A stretch of DNA of 64,000 nt. It comes from Phascolarctos cinereus. Its lineage: Eukaryota > Chordata > Mammalia > Diprotodontia > Phascolarctidae. A model generated the notes under the pieces. That model was not told where the DNA came from and did no database searches. It worked only from the letters and a program-made list of their open reading frames with translations. The translations under genes were made by a program, and so were the position numbers. This document shows, piece by piece, positions 53,257 to 63,499 of this stretch; position 1 is the first letter of the stretch, and each line of letters begins with the position of its first letter. The stretch spans positions 9,507,001 to 9,571,000 of the forward strand of contig NW_018344057.1 in assembly GCF_002099425.1 (NCBI RefSeq), read 5' to 3'.

Positions 53257-53970
53257 ATATTGACCATTTCTGCTTCCTTCTGTTGCTCCTGAGATGCAGA
53301 ATTGCTAGTTGTTATGCAGGTGCCCAAGAGTTGTGACTGCCATTGAATTTGAACTGCTGGCCTTCCATGACATAGACTTAGAAAGGACAGGATTGTGACT
53401 ATGGTGACGGCTGTTGGTATGGCCTGCCACTCAAGCAGATGGTGAACCAGACTGCCGGAGACCAGCCTGTGCAGGTGTTCTGGGCTGGGTCCACTAAGAC
53501 CAGTTCCCTGGTTTATGTTCAATATGGGAACAAAATGAGACACTCGTGGATCATTCAACAGTAAACAAAAAGGTATTTACTTAGCTATAGCAGGAAGAGG
53601 ATATTCAATAAAGATAGGTATTGAAGACATCTAGAGTTGATTTAGTTGCATAAAGCTTCCGTGACTGAGTGATTTTCTACCAGCCAAGCATCAAAATGCT
53701 CCTCATGTCTGCTTTGTACTCAGGAAATGAAAAAGTGATGTGACCACCCTGAGACTTTAGTTCCCTGAAACAACCAAGTTACTAGGATGGTCTCAATATC
53801 TTTTAAGGAAAAACTAGTCCAACTTGCATAGGGGAAGGGGTAGGCTATTGCTCCTGCCGTAGCAGGTGACCCAGTTGCTGGAGCAGAGGTGAGTACCAAA
53901 GCATGAGGAAGGCTAGAAAGATTGTAGATCTGTCTCCTGAGTCTGGAGACTAGCAGCTGTCAAGAATCCC
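53257..53970. other. Unassigned sequence
   Basis: No family identified. The stretch to 54,480 ends with a polyadenylation-like 'gtcaataaattatatgat' (54,400), so part of it could be an old LTR, but no ends were found. Confidence 0.3.
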
Positions 53971-53978
53971 ATCAGATG

Positions 53979-54124
53979 AGGCAGCTAGGTGGCGCAGTGA
54001 ATAGAGCTCTGGCCTTGGAGTCAGGAGGACCTGAGTTCAAATCCAGCATCAGACGCTTAACACTTACTAGCTGTGTGACTTTGGGCAAGTCATTTAACCC
54101 TGGATGCCTCACCAAAAAAAAAAA
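53979..54124 (+). mobile_element. Short A-tailed SINE with target duplication
   Basis: aggcagctaggtggcgcagt, 'gaggacctgagttcaaatcc', 'tgtgactttgggcaagtcat', A-rich tail. Flanked by catcagatg (53,970-53,978 and 54,128-54,136). Confidence 0.95.
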
Positions 54125-54514
54125 TTTCATCAGATGGTGAGTAAGAACATGAGCCTGATTTCTCCCACCACTCTTCCCCTTCTTCCTCTTGTTGATCATG
54201 ATTCAGACCTGAGGTCTCAGAAACATAGCACTCCTCTTTTTCCTTCTCCACGAGCTGTGGAGATGTGTGGCTCAACACCCCCACCAACCTTCCCCCTGAA
54301 GATCTGGGGGCAAGCAAGTGTGAGGAAGCTTGGGAGATGGCAGAAGGCAGATGCTCCATATGGAAATGCTTAACCCACTTTATTCTACTTTTGCTATGGT
54401 CAATAAATTATATGATCGTTGACAGTTCAACTTCCTGGGTCCTGTGAATGTGAAGGGTTGTGATGCAAAACAGCAAAGCAAGGTATGGAGTGAAGGTTCT
54501 AGAGTTGTCTTCAA

Positions 54515-54730
54515 TATGTGGATTTTAGAAATATACATACAAACATACAGATGGATAAATAGATAGACAGTATTATTTTATTTCATCCCCTGGATAATTC
54601 CAGATCCAGCCTCCAAGAGTTTGAATACTTTAATAAGTGGATTTTTTAAAAGTACATGTATATTTTTTGAGTAGTATCTTATTTCATTCCCTGGATAATT
54701 CTACAGCCAACCTCCAGGAGTTTGAACTGC
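54515..54730. repeat. Two-unit tandem repeat, about 105-bp period
   Basis: Unit 1 (54,515-54,630) and unit 2 (54,631-54,730) share 'gtggatttt', 'tatttcat' plus 'ccctggataattc', and 'gagtttgaa'. Divergence is substantial, so the duplication is not recent. Confidence 0.75.
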
Positions 54731-55007
54731 TTAGCTCCATTGCCAAAGTGCCCTATTGTCAGGGAGAAGAGTAATTTAGGCATTGATACATTAAGAGTCC
54801 CCTGGTGGCCCCAAGGACATACTGCAGCCTTTCCAAAGGCATGCATGTGACAGAAAGGAATTAAAGAGGTTACTGGCCTAATGACTCAAGAAGGGCACTA
54901 ATAAAAATCAAAGAAAAGAAGTCATCAGAAACTATTTTGCCCAATTTTGTGCCAACAAAACTGATAATGTAGATGAAAAGGATGAATGTGTAAAAAAAAT
55001 GCAAAAT

Positions 55008-55093
55008 ACTAGGAATCTCTGAAACTGTTCTCTCATAGCAGTTAGGAAGTCATGCAATAGGATAGAAAGGTAGTAGATCCGTGATGGTCTATA
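55008..55093. repeat. Copy of the 53.17-kb sequence inside L1 ORF2
   Basis: The L1 reading 'gaatgtgtaaaaaaaatgc' is interrupted here and resumes with 'aacagaacaagaaatagatg'. The inserted bases match 53,173-53,256, in the same orientation and 1.8 kb away. Confidence 0.88.
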
Positions 55094-55218
55094 GTAATAA
55101 CAGAACAAGAAATAGATGGTGTAAATAACCCTATATCAGAAAAAGAAATTGAACAGGTTACAGATGAATTGCTAAAGAGGAAAAAAAACAGAACCAGATG
55201 GATTTATAAGAGAGTTAT

Positions 55219-55358
55219 GTTAGGGTGGCTAGGTTGCACAGTGGATAGAGCACCAGCACTGGAGTCAGGGGAACCTGAGTTCAAATCTAGCCTCTAATGC
55301 TTACTAGCAATGTGAGCTTAAGCAAGTTACTTAACTTCAATTTCCTCAAAAAAAAAGA
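55219..55358 (+). mobile_element. Short A-tailed SINE inside L1
   Basis: ggtggctaggttgcacagtg, 'gaacctgagttcaaatctag', then an A9 tail. The L1 resumes with 'gaattataccaaacattcaa'. Confidence 0.9.
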
Positions 55359-57000
55359 ATTATACCAAACATTCAAAGAAAATTAATTTTAAGGATATAA
55401 ACTTATTGTAAAACTATGAAAGGAAAGGATTCTTATAAATTCTATGATACAAATATGATCTTAATACCTAACCAGAGAGAGGCAAGGCAGAAAAAGAAGA
55501 CTTTAAACTAATTTGTTTTTCCAATAAGGTTAGGGGCAAAACAAGGCTATCTATTAACACCATTATTATTTGACATCATGCTAGAAATGTTCACTAAAGA
55601 AATAAATAAAAATAAATTGAAGGAATAAGCATAGGAATAAAAGAAACAAATGATTGCTTTTTACTGATGATATGGTGGTCTAGTTAAAGAACCAAAGAGT
55701 GAACTAAAAAATTAATTGAAGCAATTAATAATTTTATCAAATTATAAATCCACATAAATCATCAATATTTCTGCATATTGCCAGCAAAATCCAATAGCAA
55801 GAGAAAGAAAGAGAAATTCCATTCAAAATAACTACAGAATGTGAAGATTCACACAGGGATTGTATGAATACAACTACAAGACATTTTTTATAGAATTAGG
55901 CAGACCTAGATAATTGGAGAATTATTCATTATTGGTAAGCTGTACTAATGTAACACAAGTTACAGTATTGCCCAAATTAATTTATTTATTCAGTCCTGTA
56001 CCAAACCACCAAAAGCTTATTATAGAGCTGGAAATAATAATAACAAAATTCATCTGCAGGAACAAAAGGTCGAGAATATCAAGAGAATGAAAAAAAAGTG
56101 GGGAGAGGGCCTAGTAGCACTAGATCTCAAACTAAACTACAAAGCAATAATCATCAAAAGTAGCCACTATTAGCTTAAAAACAGAGAACTAAATCAGTGG
56201 AACAGATTAGGTATATTACATATAGAAGTAAACAAACATAGTAGCACAGTGTTCTGACTACATCAAATTGAAGAGATTTTGCACAAACAAAATCAATATA
56301 TTTGACTAGAAGGGAAACAGTTAACTAGAAGAAAGCTTTGCAACAAATTTTTCTGACAAAAATTTTTTCTCTTTTTTTGAGAAGAAGGTGGGAGGGAGAG
56401 AAGGTAGATTTTTATTGATTGAAAAAATAAACTTTAATTTTTAAAAAAAGATACATAAAGAAAAAATGAAAAGGAAGGATTTGGGAACTGTACCCTCAAA
56501 GTGACTAAACTATGCACACTCTTCTGTCACAGTGATACAATTACTAGGCTTATAATCCAAAGAGATTAAAGAAAGAAGAAAAAGACACATACGTATCAAA
56601 ATACTTAAAGTCTTGCTTTTTATTTTAGTAAAGAACTAGAAATAGAGTGCGTATCCATCAGCTGGGGAAGGGCTAAGCAAATTATGGTATGTGAATGTAC
56701 TGAAATATTATTGTGCTATAGGAAATGGCAAAAGGAATGAATTCAGAGAAGACTAAGAGAACTTTACTAACTGATTCAGAGTGAAGTGAAATGACTACAA
56801 CATTATTAAGGAAAATAACTATGCAAGACTTGTAACTTTTAGGTGATGCAATGACCAGTCATGACAAAGACTGATGATGAATCATGTTTCTTTTCTCTCG
56901 ACTGAGAAGAAATGGATTAGAGGTATAGAATGAGACTTAGATTTTCAGACATCAGATTTCAGACATTTCAAATCCAATACACAGATTTGTTTTATGTGAC

Positions 57001-57690
57001 TGTTTTTGTTGTTTTTGTTATAAAGGAGGCATTTTATTTGTAGGAAAGAAGTAGCAGGAATAGGAAGTAGTCATAGTGACACTAAAAATTGGAAGAACAA
57101 TCATTAAAAAAAAACAGAAGAAAATAGAAGGATGTTCAGAAGAGAATACAGATAAGCATGGCAAGGTTGGAACTGCCATGTTAAATTGGAAATATACCTC
57201 TCTCCAAAATCCCCTAACTATATACAATGGAAATAGTTTCATGTGCAGTCTTCTTTTTCTGTTCTTAATATATGGAAATATTTATTTTTGTTGATGCTTG
57301 ACAAGCTCAAAATAATAAAGAGAAATATTTTTAAAAGCCTCTTTCAAGTCCCAGCTTCTCAACTAAATTGTAGGTTCCTTAAAGGCAGGAATAAAAACCT
57401 CTTTCGGTGCTAATGAACACAGTAGGAGCTCAATAAATATTTAATGGAGACATAAATGGATTTGTTCCCCAAACGTCTTTCTTTGTACCCTGATTTTTTA
57501 AAAATAAACTGGAGAGCCTAACCAAAGCTCTTCTCACTAGGACTAAAAATAGCCCTTTTCTTTTTATGTGGACTTTCTGGCCTTTACAAAAAATGTAAGT
57601 TATAATTACCATGGGGATTTTTAAAAAATGTGCTGGTATGAAATAAAGTCTAAACTCCAATTAATGACTTCAGCTTAAATTCTAGGGCCC
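57001..57690. other. Mostly L1-3'-UTR-like and unassigned A/T-rich sequence
   Basis: 57,030-57,330 resembles 58,440-58,560 (cttctttttctgttctt ... tatggaaatatttatttttg), probably an L1 3' UTR variant. 57,370-57,440 has an L2-end look ('gtaggagctcaataaatatt'). Confidence 0.35.
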
Positions 57691-57910
57691 CAATATGGGA
57701 ATTTGTTTTGCTTAACTATGCTTATTTGTTACAAGGTGAGGGCTTCTATTTGGGGAACGGTGACGTATAGAGTTTGGTGGGGGTGGTAATACTGATACAA
57801 GAAAAAAAAAAGAAAAAGGCATCAATGAAATATTTTTTAAAATACACAGAAGAAAGTAGAAGTTCAGGAGACAGACTAAGGGAAATATTGCTACTTTTAT
57901 GTTTAACTGA

Positions 57911-57918
57911 ATATATAA

Positions 57919-57980
<62 letters not shown>
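57911..57980. repeat. (TA)n microsatellite
   Basis: About 27 uninterrupted TA units after imperfect TAAATA units. Confidence 0.97.
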
Positions 57981-57982
<2 letters not shown>

Positions 57983-58076
57983 TACATGTGATCAGCATTG
58001 TGAAAACAAACAATTTTGAAAAACTTAAGAGCATTAACAGTCATCAGCCTCCTAACAGTAAGATGATGGACTAAAT

Positions 58077-58260
58077 CAGGCGTGGGGAACCTGCAGCCTC
58101 CAGGCCACATGTGGCCCTCTAGGTCCTCGAGTGTGGCACTTTAATTGAATCCAAACTTCACAGAACAAATCACCTTAATAACAGAATTTGTTCTGTAAAA
58201 CTTGGCCTCAGTCAAAAGGCTGCACCCAAGGACCTCGAGGCCACAGGTTCCTTACCCCTG
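58077..58260. mobile_element. hAT-type palindromic MITE, copy 2, with target duplication
   Basis: Starts CAGGCGTGGGGAACCTG and ends ACAGGTTCCTTACCCCTG. It shares 'ggccacatgtggcc' and 'gaatccaaacttcacagaac' with the 6.67-kb copy. Flanks gactaaat (58,069-58,076) and gactaagt (58,261-58,268) are an 8-bp duplication with one change, which supports a hAT origin. Confidence 0.88.
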
Positions 58261-58644
58261 GACTAAGTGTTTATGAGGCATGTTTTGGAACATGGCTAAT
58301 ATAGGAATTTGTTTTGCTTGATTACACATATTTGTTACAAAGATTTTGTTTTGCTTTGTTTTTCCAGTAGGAAGGAGGCAAGATGAGAGGATGAAAAAAT
58401 GCTTAATAATTAAAAATTAAATTAAATTAATTAAAAATTATATGTGATAGAAGTAAATAGTGTCACATACAATCCTCTTTTCTGTTTTTCTTTGTATATT
58501 GAAATGTTCATGCTTATTGATATTTGTTAAATTCATAATAGAAAAGGCAAATTCAAAAAGTAAAGTAAAAAAAATAAATTCTAGGGCCCTAGGCCCATCT
58601 GACAAAGGAATTGCCTTCTAGTTTATCAACCCAAGGAATGTCAT

Positions 58645-59395
58645 CATCAGATGACTAAAATATGGAGATAGTGTTGGAAGGACTATGGGAAATCATGCAC
58701 ATGTTCACTTTGGTGGAGCCATGAATTGGTGCTATTCCCTTATGGAAATCAATTTAGAATTATGCTTTAAAAAGGAAAAAAAGTCACTAAAATTCCCATA
58801 CTCTTTGACCCATATACCTTAAGGAAGTCAAGGATAGAACGAAAAGCCCCATGTACACCAAAATATTCACAGCAACATTTTTTATGCTAACAAACAATTA
58901 GAAACAAAGTGTCTATCAATAAGGGAATGGACAACAAGTTATGGTACATTAATGTAATGAAATATTACTTTACCATAAGAAACAAGGGATATGAAGAACA
59001 TTGAAGAGTTTGAGAAGACTTGTATGATTTAACACAGAATGAAGCCAGTAGAACCAGGAAAACTATATAATAAATGACTACAACAATGAAAACCCAAAGA
59101 AAGATAAAATGACATTGAATGCTATTATGATGACCATGTTTGGCCCCTGAGAAAAGTTGAGAAAATACACCTCCTTTTCTTCATGGCAGAGGTGGGGGAC
59201 TACAGGTATAAAATATTGCATATACTGACAGACATGGTCTATAAGTTGGTTTAGTATTGCTAAATTGCTTCTTCTCCCCACTTTCTTTTTAAATTTAGGG
59301 AAGGATATGAATAAGTCTGGAAAGGAATATCATGGAAAAAAGGTATCAATAAAAATGATGCAAACTTTTTTAAAAAAATCTTCATTTCTTGTTCA
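58645..59395 (+). mobile_element. L1 LINE 3' end, old subfamily
   Basis: 'cccatactctttgacccat', 'tcacagcaacattttttatg', 'gaagccagtagaaccaggaa', 'gatgaccatgtttggcccct' cover the end of ORF2 and a 3' UTR unlike that of the 1-kb copy. Ends with 'ggtatcaataaaaatgatgc'. Many stops. Confidence 0.85.
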
Positions 59396-59999
59396 TTTGT
59401 CCCAAAGCAGGGGCAGCTTTGGTGGTGGTAATTATACCTTTAGCATTGGCTTTAGTTCAGACCAAAGCACTTCCTACTCTTAGTAAACTAGAAAGCTTCT
59501 GCCCAGTGTGAAGATTTTCTGTTGTTAAATCAAAACTATGTTAAAATGGAAACTTTTCATAAACTTTGCATACTTATGGGATTTATCATCCAAGTGATTT
59601 CACAGATGAAAGAACAGAATGGAATGCTTACTGATGTTTTTTTCCACATCCTGAGCTCTTATATAAAGTATGAATGATTTGATACTGAATAAATGTTGAA
59701 CTTGCATTGAAACTTCCTTACATTACTTACGATAGGCCGTAACTAGATTAGTTCTAACGTTTCCTTGAGGTTGAACATTCCATGATGCCTATTCTAAATG
59801 TGCTGATAGGATTTCTCCTATAAGTTCTCTAATACGGCCTAAACTTTAAAAAGATATTTTTCAAAAGCACCCCAGTGGAGTTCCAATTATTTTGTACAAA
59901 TGTAATCCTTGTGTATACAGTAGTGTTCAATACAATGTTGCTGAATTAGTTACTGATGCATTTTCAACTCTCCATATCATGGACTTCACAGAACATGGA
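59396..59999. other. No recognisable gene or repeat
   Basis: A/T-rich, 72-codon chance frame at the left edge. Confidence 0.4.
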
Positions 60000-62345
60000 A
60001 TCATTCTGTAATACAGAATCTTAGAGTGGGAAGGGACCCAGAAACCAGCTAGTCCAACCCATACCTGAACAAGAATCTCCAACATGCCTGACAAGTCAGT
60101 CAGTCAACTAATATTTATTAATCGCCTACTGGGTATTCAGGGACCTCTGATTTGAGGGTTTGTTGAGCTTTTTGCTTATTTATTTTCGGGTGCCCACCTT
60201 TCACCCAACTCTCACCTGTTGCTTCAAGAAACTAACATGTGCAGCAGTCATACCCTGGTAAAACTGGCTCAGTAAACAGGCTAAATCAGGTTGAGGGTAA
60301 CTGACAGGCCTCAAAGCCATCCCTGAGTTAGGGGATATCTACCCCAAGCACATGAAGACTTCCCCCAGCAGAATGCGCAGATGAGGACAATTTGCTCCAA
60401 TGGCCATGAAGGTGGCCAAGGCAGGCACTGTGGAGCACTTAGAGCTTGGTCGGACATCAAAGACACCAGGGTCATCCATTAGCATCCTGGGCCATCATCC
60501 TGACTTTTGTCCTGCCACTGGATTTTTGATGACTCTGGAAGAGAAAGCGAGGCTGATAACTTTGTGTAACTCTGCTTTACTTAAATCCAATTCACACACA
60601 AGTCAGGACATCACCCCCTCTTTGAAACAACAATTATATGCCAGCTGCTGTGCTAAGCTATTGGAAAGGCAGCAACAGCTACATTAAGAAGCAGACCAAT
60701 TGATATGCAGATAGCTCTAATTGTCAGGAAGTTTTTCCATGCAGCACACTTAGATTTATCACTGCAATTTTCACTCATCCTCTTTTTTGGGTCCTCTTCG
60801 GCCATGCCCAAGTGTAATCCTGCTTCCCCATGACAGCTCTTCAAATGCCTGAAGACAATAACCATGTCTCCATGAGATCTTTTCCTCTTTAAGTTAAACA
60901 ACCCCAGTTCTTTAATCCTATCCAGATGTCACAGGCCCTTAACCACCTTGGTTGTCTCCGGACACTTTCCAGTTTATCCTGGTTGTCTTCTGGTCCCTCT
61001 CCATCTTATCAGTATCCTTCATAAATGGTGGTTCTTAGAACCTAGGGGAGAGTACAGTGGGATTATCACCTTTCAATTTCTGGACACACCTTTTACTGGA
61101 GCCTAAAATCCTGTTGAGGTATTTTTAGCTGCCAAATGACACTATCGATTTATAGGACTACACTAAAAATTCGAGATTATTTTTCAGATAAATGCTATCT
61201 AGTTATATTTTCTTTATATTTTTCTGGGAAGCTGATTTTTGGGATCTAAGTCTAAAACTTTATATTTATCCTCATGACATTGTAACTTGCCAGCTTCAGC
61301 CTAATATTTTAGCGTTTTAAAATCTTGACCCTGTTAACCAATGTATTAGCTAGCTACTCCCACCCCACTACTGTCCCATACTAGCTTTATGCCATCTACA
61401 AAGTCTATAAGCATGCCCTATACCCCTTGATTTAAATCTAATAATAATGTAAAAAATCCTTCGTAACTCTTCTAGTGACCACCTTCCAAGTTAACATGAC
61501 TACTCTGGGTTTGGTCATTCAGCTAGTTCCAAATCCATTTAACTATACTGTACCCTGGTACATGTTCCTTCACCTTTTTCCACAAGATAGCTTAAGTGGT
61601 TTTGTGAAATGCTTTGCTAAGGAACCAGGTAAACCATATCTACATCTTAGCCCTGATATACCAGGATTAGATCTCCCTGTCAAAAATAAAAAAGGGAGAA
61701 GAAATTAGTTTGATGTGACCTATTCTTGAAGAAGTCGTACTGGTTCACTATTTTTTCCTCTAGATATTCATTAACCATCCCTTTGAGAATTTTGTCATGA
61801 ACTGAAATTAAGTTCACTGACCTATAGCTTTCAGATACCGCTCTCTTCCCTTAAAAAAAATAAAGGTCAGTTTCCCTCTCCAGGGAAAAGGCCATTTCCT
61901 ATGGCCTTTCAAAGATGATTGACAGTGGCTCAACAATTACATTCGCTAATTCTTTCAATACCCTGAGATGTAGGTGGTTTGGGCCTCAAGATTTAAACTC
62001 AACAGGGGGCACCTACTTATCATTTCCTGTCTTATCTAGGATTTCAACTCCCCATTAGCCTTTTTTGTTGGCCCATTTCCAATTCCCCAATCATTTTCCA
62101 TACCAGAGAAAACAAAGAAAATGAGTTGAATAGATCTGCTTGCTCCCTACTGTCTGTTATCATTGTTCCATCCATCCTGATCAGTTCTAACCTTTCTTTG
62201 ACTCCTTTTTCTGCACATTGCTAAAAAAAATAAATAAACCCCTTTTTGTTTTCTTTAGTTTTACTCATCAATCTTACCTTATTCTGAACTTGAGCACTCC
62301 TGACATTTTTCCAAAAATAAGTTTTATTGTTCTCTTTTGCTTTTT
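60000..62345 (-). repeat. CR1/L3-type LINE, long 3' region
   Basis: Reversed element. Its 3' terminus is at 60,005-60,075 (cttagagtgggaagggaccc, 'agctagtccaacccatacct'). After inserted repeats (about 60,100-60,690) come 'agctctaattgtcaggaagt', 'gtctccggacactttccagt', 'gagagtacagtgggattatc', 'ctttatgccatctacaaagt', 'tctgggtttggtcattcagc', 'tggttttgtgaaatgctttg', 'aattaagttcactgacctat' and 'gatgattgacagtggctcaa', in the standard order. It is the longest CR1/L3 copy here. Frames of 77-82 codons are decayed remnants or chance. Confidence 0.85.
60380..60620 (+). repeat. Unnamed marsupial interspersed repeat, longest copy
   Basis: 'gatgaggacaatttgctcca', 'ccatgaaggtggccaaggca', 'tggagcacttagagcttggt', 'cactggatttttgatgactc', 'acacacaagtcaggacatca'. 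It sits inside the CR1/L3 repeat. Related to 6.2 kb (plus) and 16.5 kb (minus). A short reversed L2 end (60,628-60,665) follows. The 95-codon frame over it is likely chance. Confidence 0.7.
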
Positions 62346-62358
62346 ACACTACAATGGT

Positions 62359-62630
62359 TAGGCAGCTAGGTGGTGCAGCGGACAAAGCGCCAGGCCTGGA
62401 GACAAGAAGACTTGTCTTCCTGAGTTCAAATCTAGCATCAGACACTTAGTAGCTATGTGACCCCAGGCAAGTCACATAATCCTATTTACCTCAGTTTCAT
62501 CATCTCTAAAAATGAGTTGAGGAAGGAATGGCAATTTCTGATATCCAAAATCCAATATCTTTGCCAAGAAAATCACAAATGGGGTCACGAAGAGTCAGAC
62601 ACAACTGAAAAGCCTGATAAACAACAACTA
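62359..62630 (+). mobile_element. tRNA-headed SINE with RTE/BovB-type tail
   Basis: Head ttaggcagctaggtggtgca, 'cttcctgagttcaaatctag', tail 'atggggtcacgaagagtcag', end 'ctgataaacaacaac'. A small internal duplication (ctgatatccaaaatccaata) lengthens the tail. Confidence 0.94.
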
Positions 62631-62639
62631 TCATAATTA

Positions 62640-62925
62640 TTATAGTTAGCTCTTCTACCTCCACACCCTTTGCTAAAATTAGACTTTCCTTTATAACAAA
62701 AAAAGTAATAATAACCAAGACAGTGACCATGTCTAATAATGTATGTGATGTGCTATGCCCATAGACCCTCACCTCTGTACTGAGAAGAGGCAGGAATATT
62801 TCATTACCTTCTCTCTAAGACAGGGTTTGGGTTCCTTTTAGTATAATTTTCATTTACATTAGTGTAGTCATTAAATATACTGGGTTTTTTTGCTTATGCT
62901 GGTTTAACTGCATTAGCTGATAAAC
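62640..62925 (-). mobile_element. L1 3' UTR fragment
   Basis: 'gtgaccatgtctaataatgt', 'ccctcacctctgtactgaga', 'catttacattagtgtagtca' are the reverse of the older L1 3' UTR at 59.1 kb. Confidence 0.65.
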
Positions 62926-62929
62926 AAGC

Positions 62930-63240
62930 AGGGCCAGGAGAACACATTATAATAACAACATTGTAAAGACAAAGAAAATCTCTGATCAATGCAATGACCA
63001 AATACGGTTCCAGAAGATCCATGATGAAACATGCTACTCACCTCCTGCCAGAGCAATGATGGACTCAGAGAACAGATTGAGACATATATTTTGGGGACAT
63101 GGCCAAATGGAGAATTTTTTTTTTGCTTGACTATGGGTATTTGCTAAAAGGCTTGTGTTTTTCTTTCTTTTTCAGTGGGGGTAGAGGGGGAAGATGAGAG
63201 GAAAAGGCAGGTTTTCATCCATTGGGGAAAATTTTTTTTG
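62930..63240 (+). mobile_element. L1 3' end
   Basis: 'ccaggagaacacattataat', 'gatcaatgcaatgaccaaat', 'gacatatattttggggacat', 'ttgcttgactatgggtattt' and an A/T-rich tail. Confidence 0.8.
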
Positions 63241-63299
63241 AAACTGGGGTGGGGGAGGATGTGTTGGAAGATGAGGGAGGTGGTATTCAGATACAGATC

Positions 63300-63445
63300 C
63301 CCTTCCATCAGGGCTAATGATGAAACACATTACTAGGCATCTTTGGTCATTGCATTGATCAGTTATTAAGTCTGTTAAAGTCGTTTGTCTTTGCAATGTC
63401 GTTATTATTATAAATTGTTCTCCTGGTCCTGCTCACTTCACTGAA
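63300..63445 (-). mobile_element. L1 3' UTR fragment
   Basis: 'ggtcattgcattgatcagtt', 'ttctcctggtcctgctcact' are the reverse complement of the segment at 62,930-63,040. Confidence 0.78.
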
Positions 63446-63499
63446 ATAAACTGCTAAATAAGCAGAAACAAAAAAAATAAAGACCTACCTAATGACTGC

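Larger units (their letters stand above)
54890..57000 (+). mobile_element. L1 LINE, ORF2 and 3' UTR, rearranged
   Basis: ORF2 sequence starts near 54,890 ('aactattttgcccaattttg', 'gatgaaaaggatgaatgtg') and proceeds through the reverse-transcriptase region (caaggctatctattaacacc, 'tttactgatgatatggtgg') to 'caaactaaactacaaagcaa' at 56,140. A gap follows, then 'attttgcacaaacaaaatca' and the C-terminal and 3' UTR sequence (attcagagtgaagtgaaatg). An 86-base foreign piece (55,008-55,093) and a SINE (55,219-55,358) interrupt it, and a second 3' UTR-like stretch at 56,365-56,450 suggests further rearrangement. Many stops. Confidence 0.85.
57691..58560 (+). mobile_element. L1 3' UTR fragments
   Basis: 57,695-57,830 ('atgggaatttgttttgctta') and 58,295-58,440 ('ataggaatttgttttgcttg', 'atatttgttacaaagatttt') are the same L1 3' UTR piece as at 36.6 and 63.1 kb. 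An AT microsatellite and a MITE lie between them. Confidence 0.7.

Noticed and set aside
53205-53558. 117-codon minus-strand frame
   Set aside because: No motif recognised, no splice or start context, and it overlaps a locally duplicated sequence. Not enough to call a gene.
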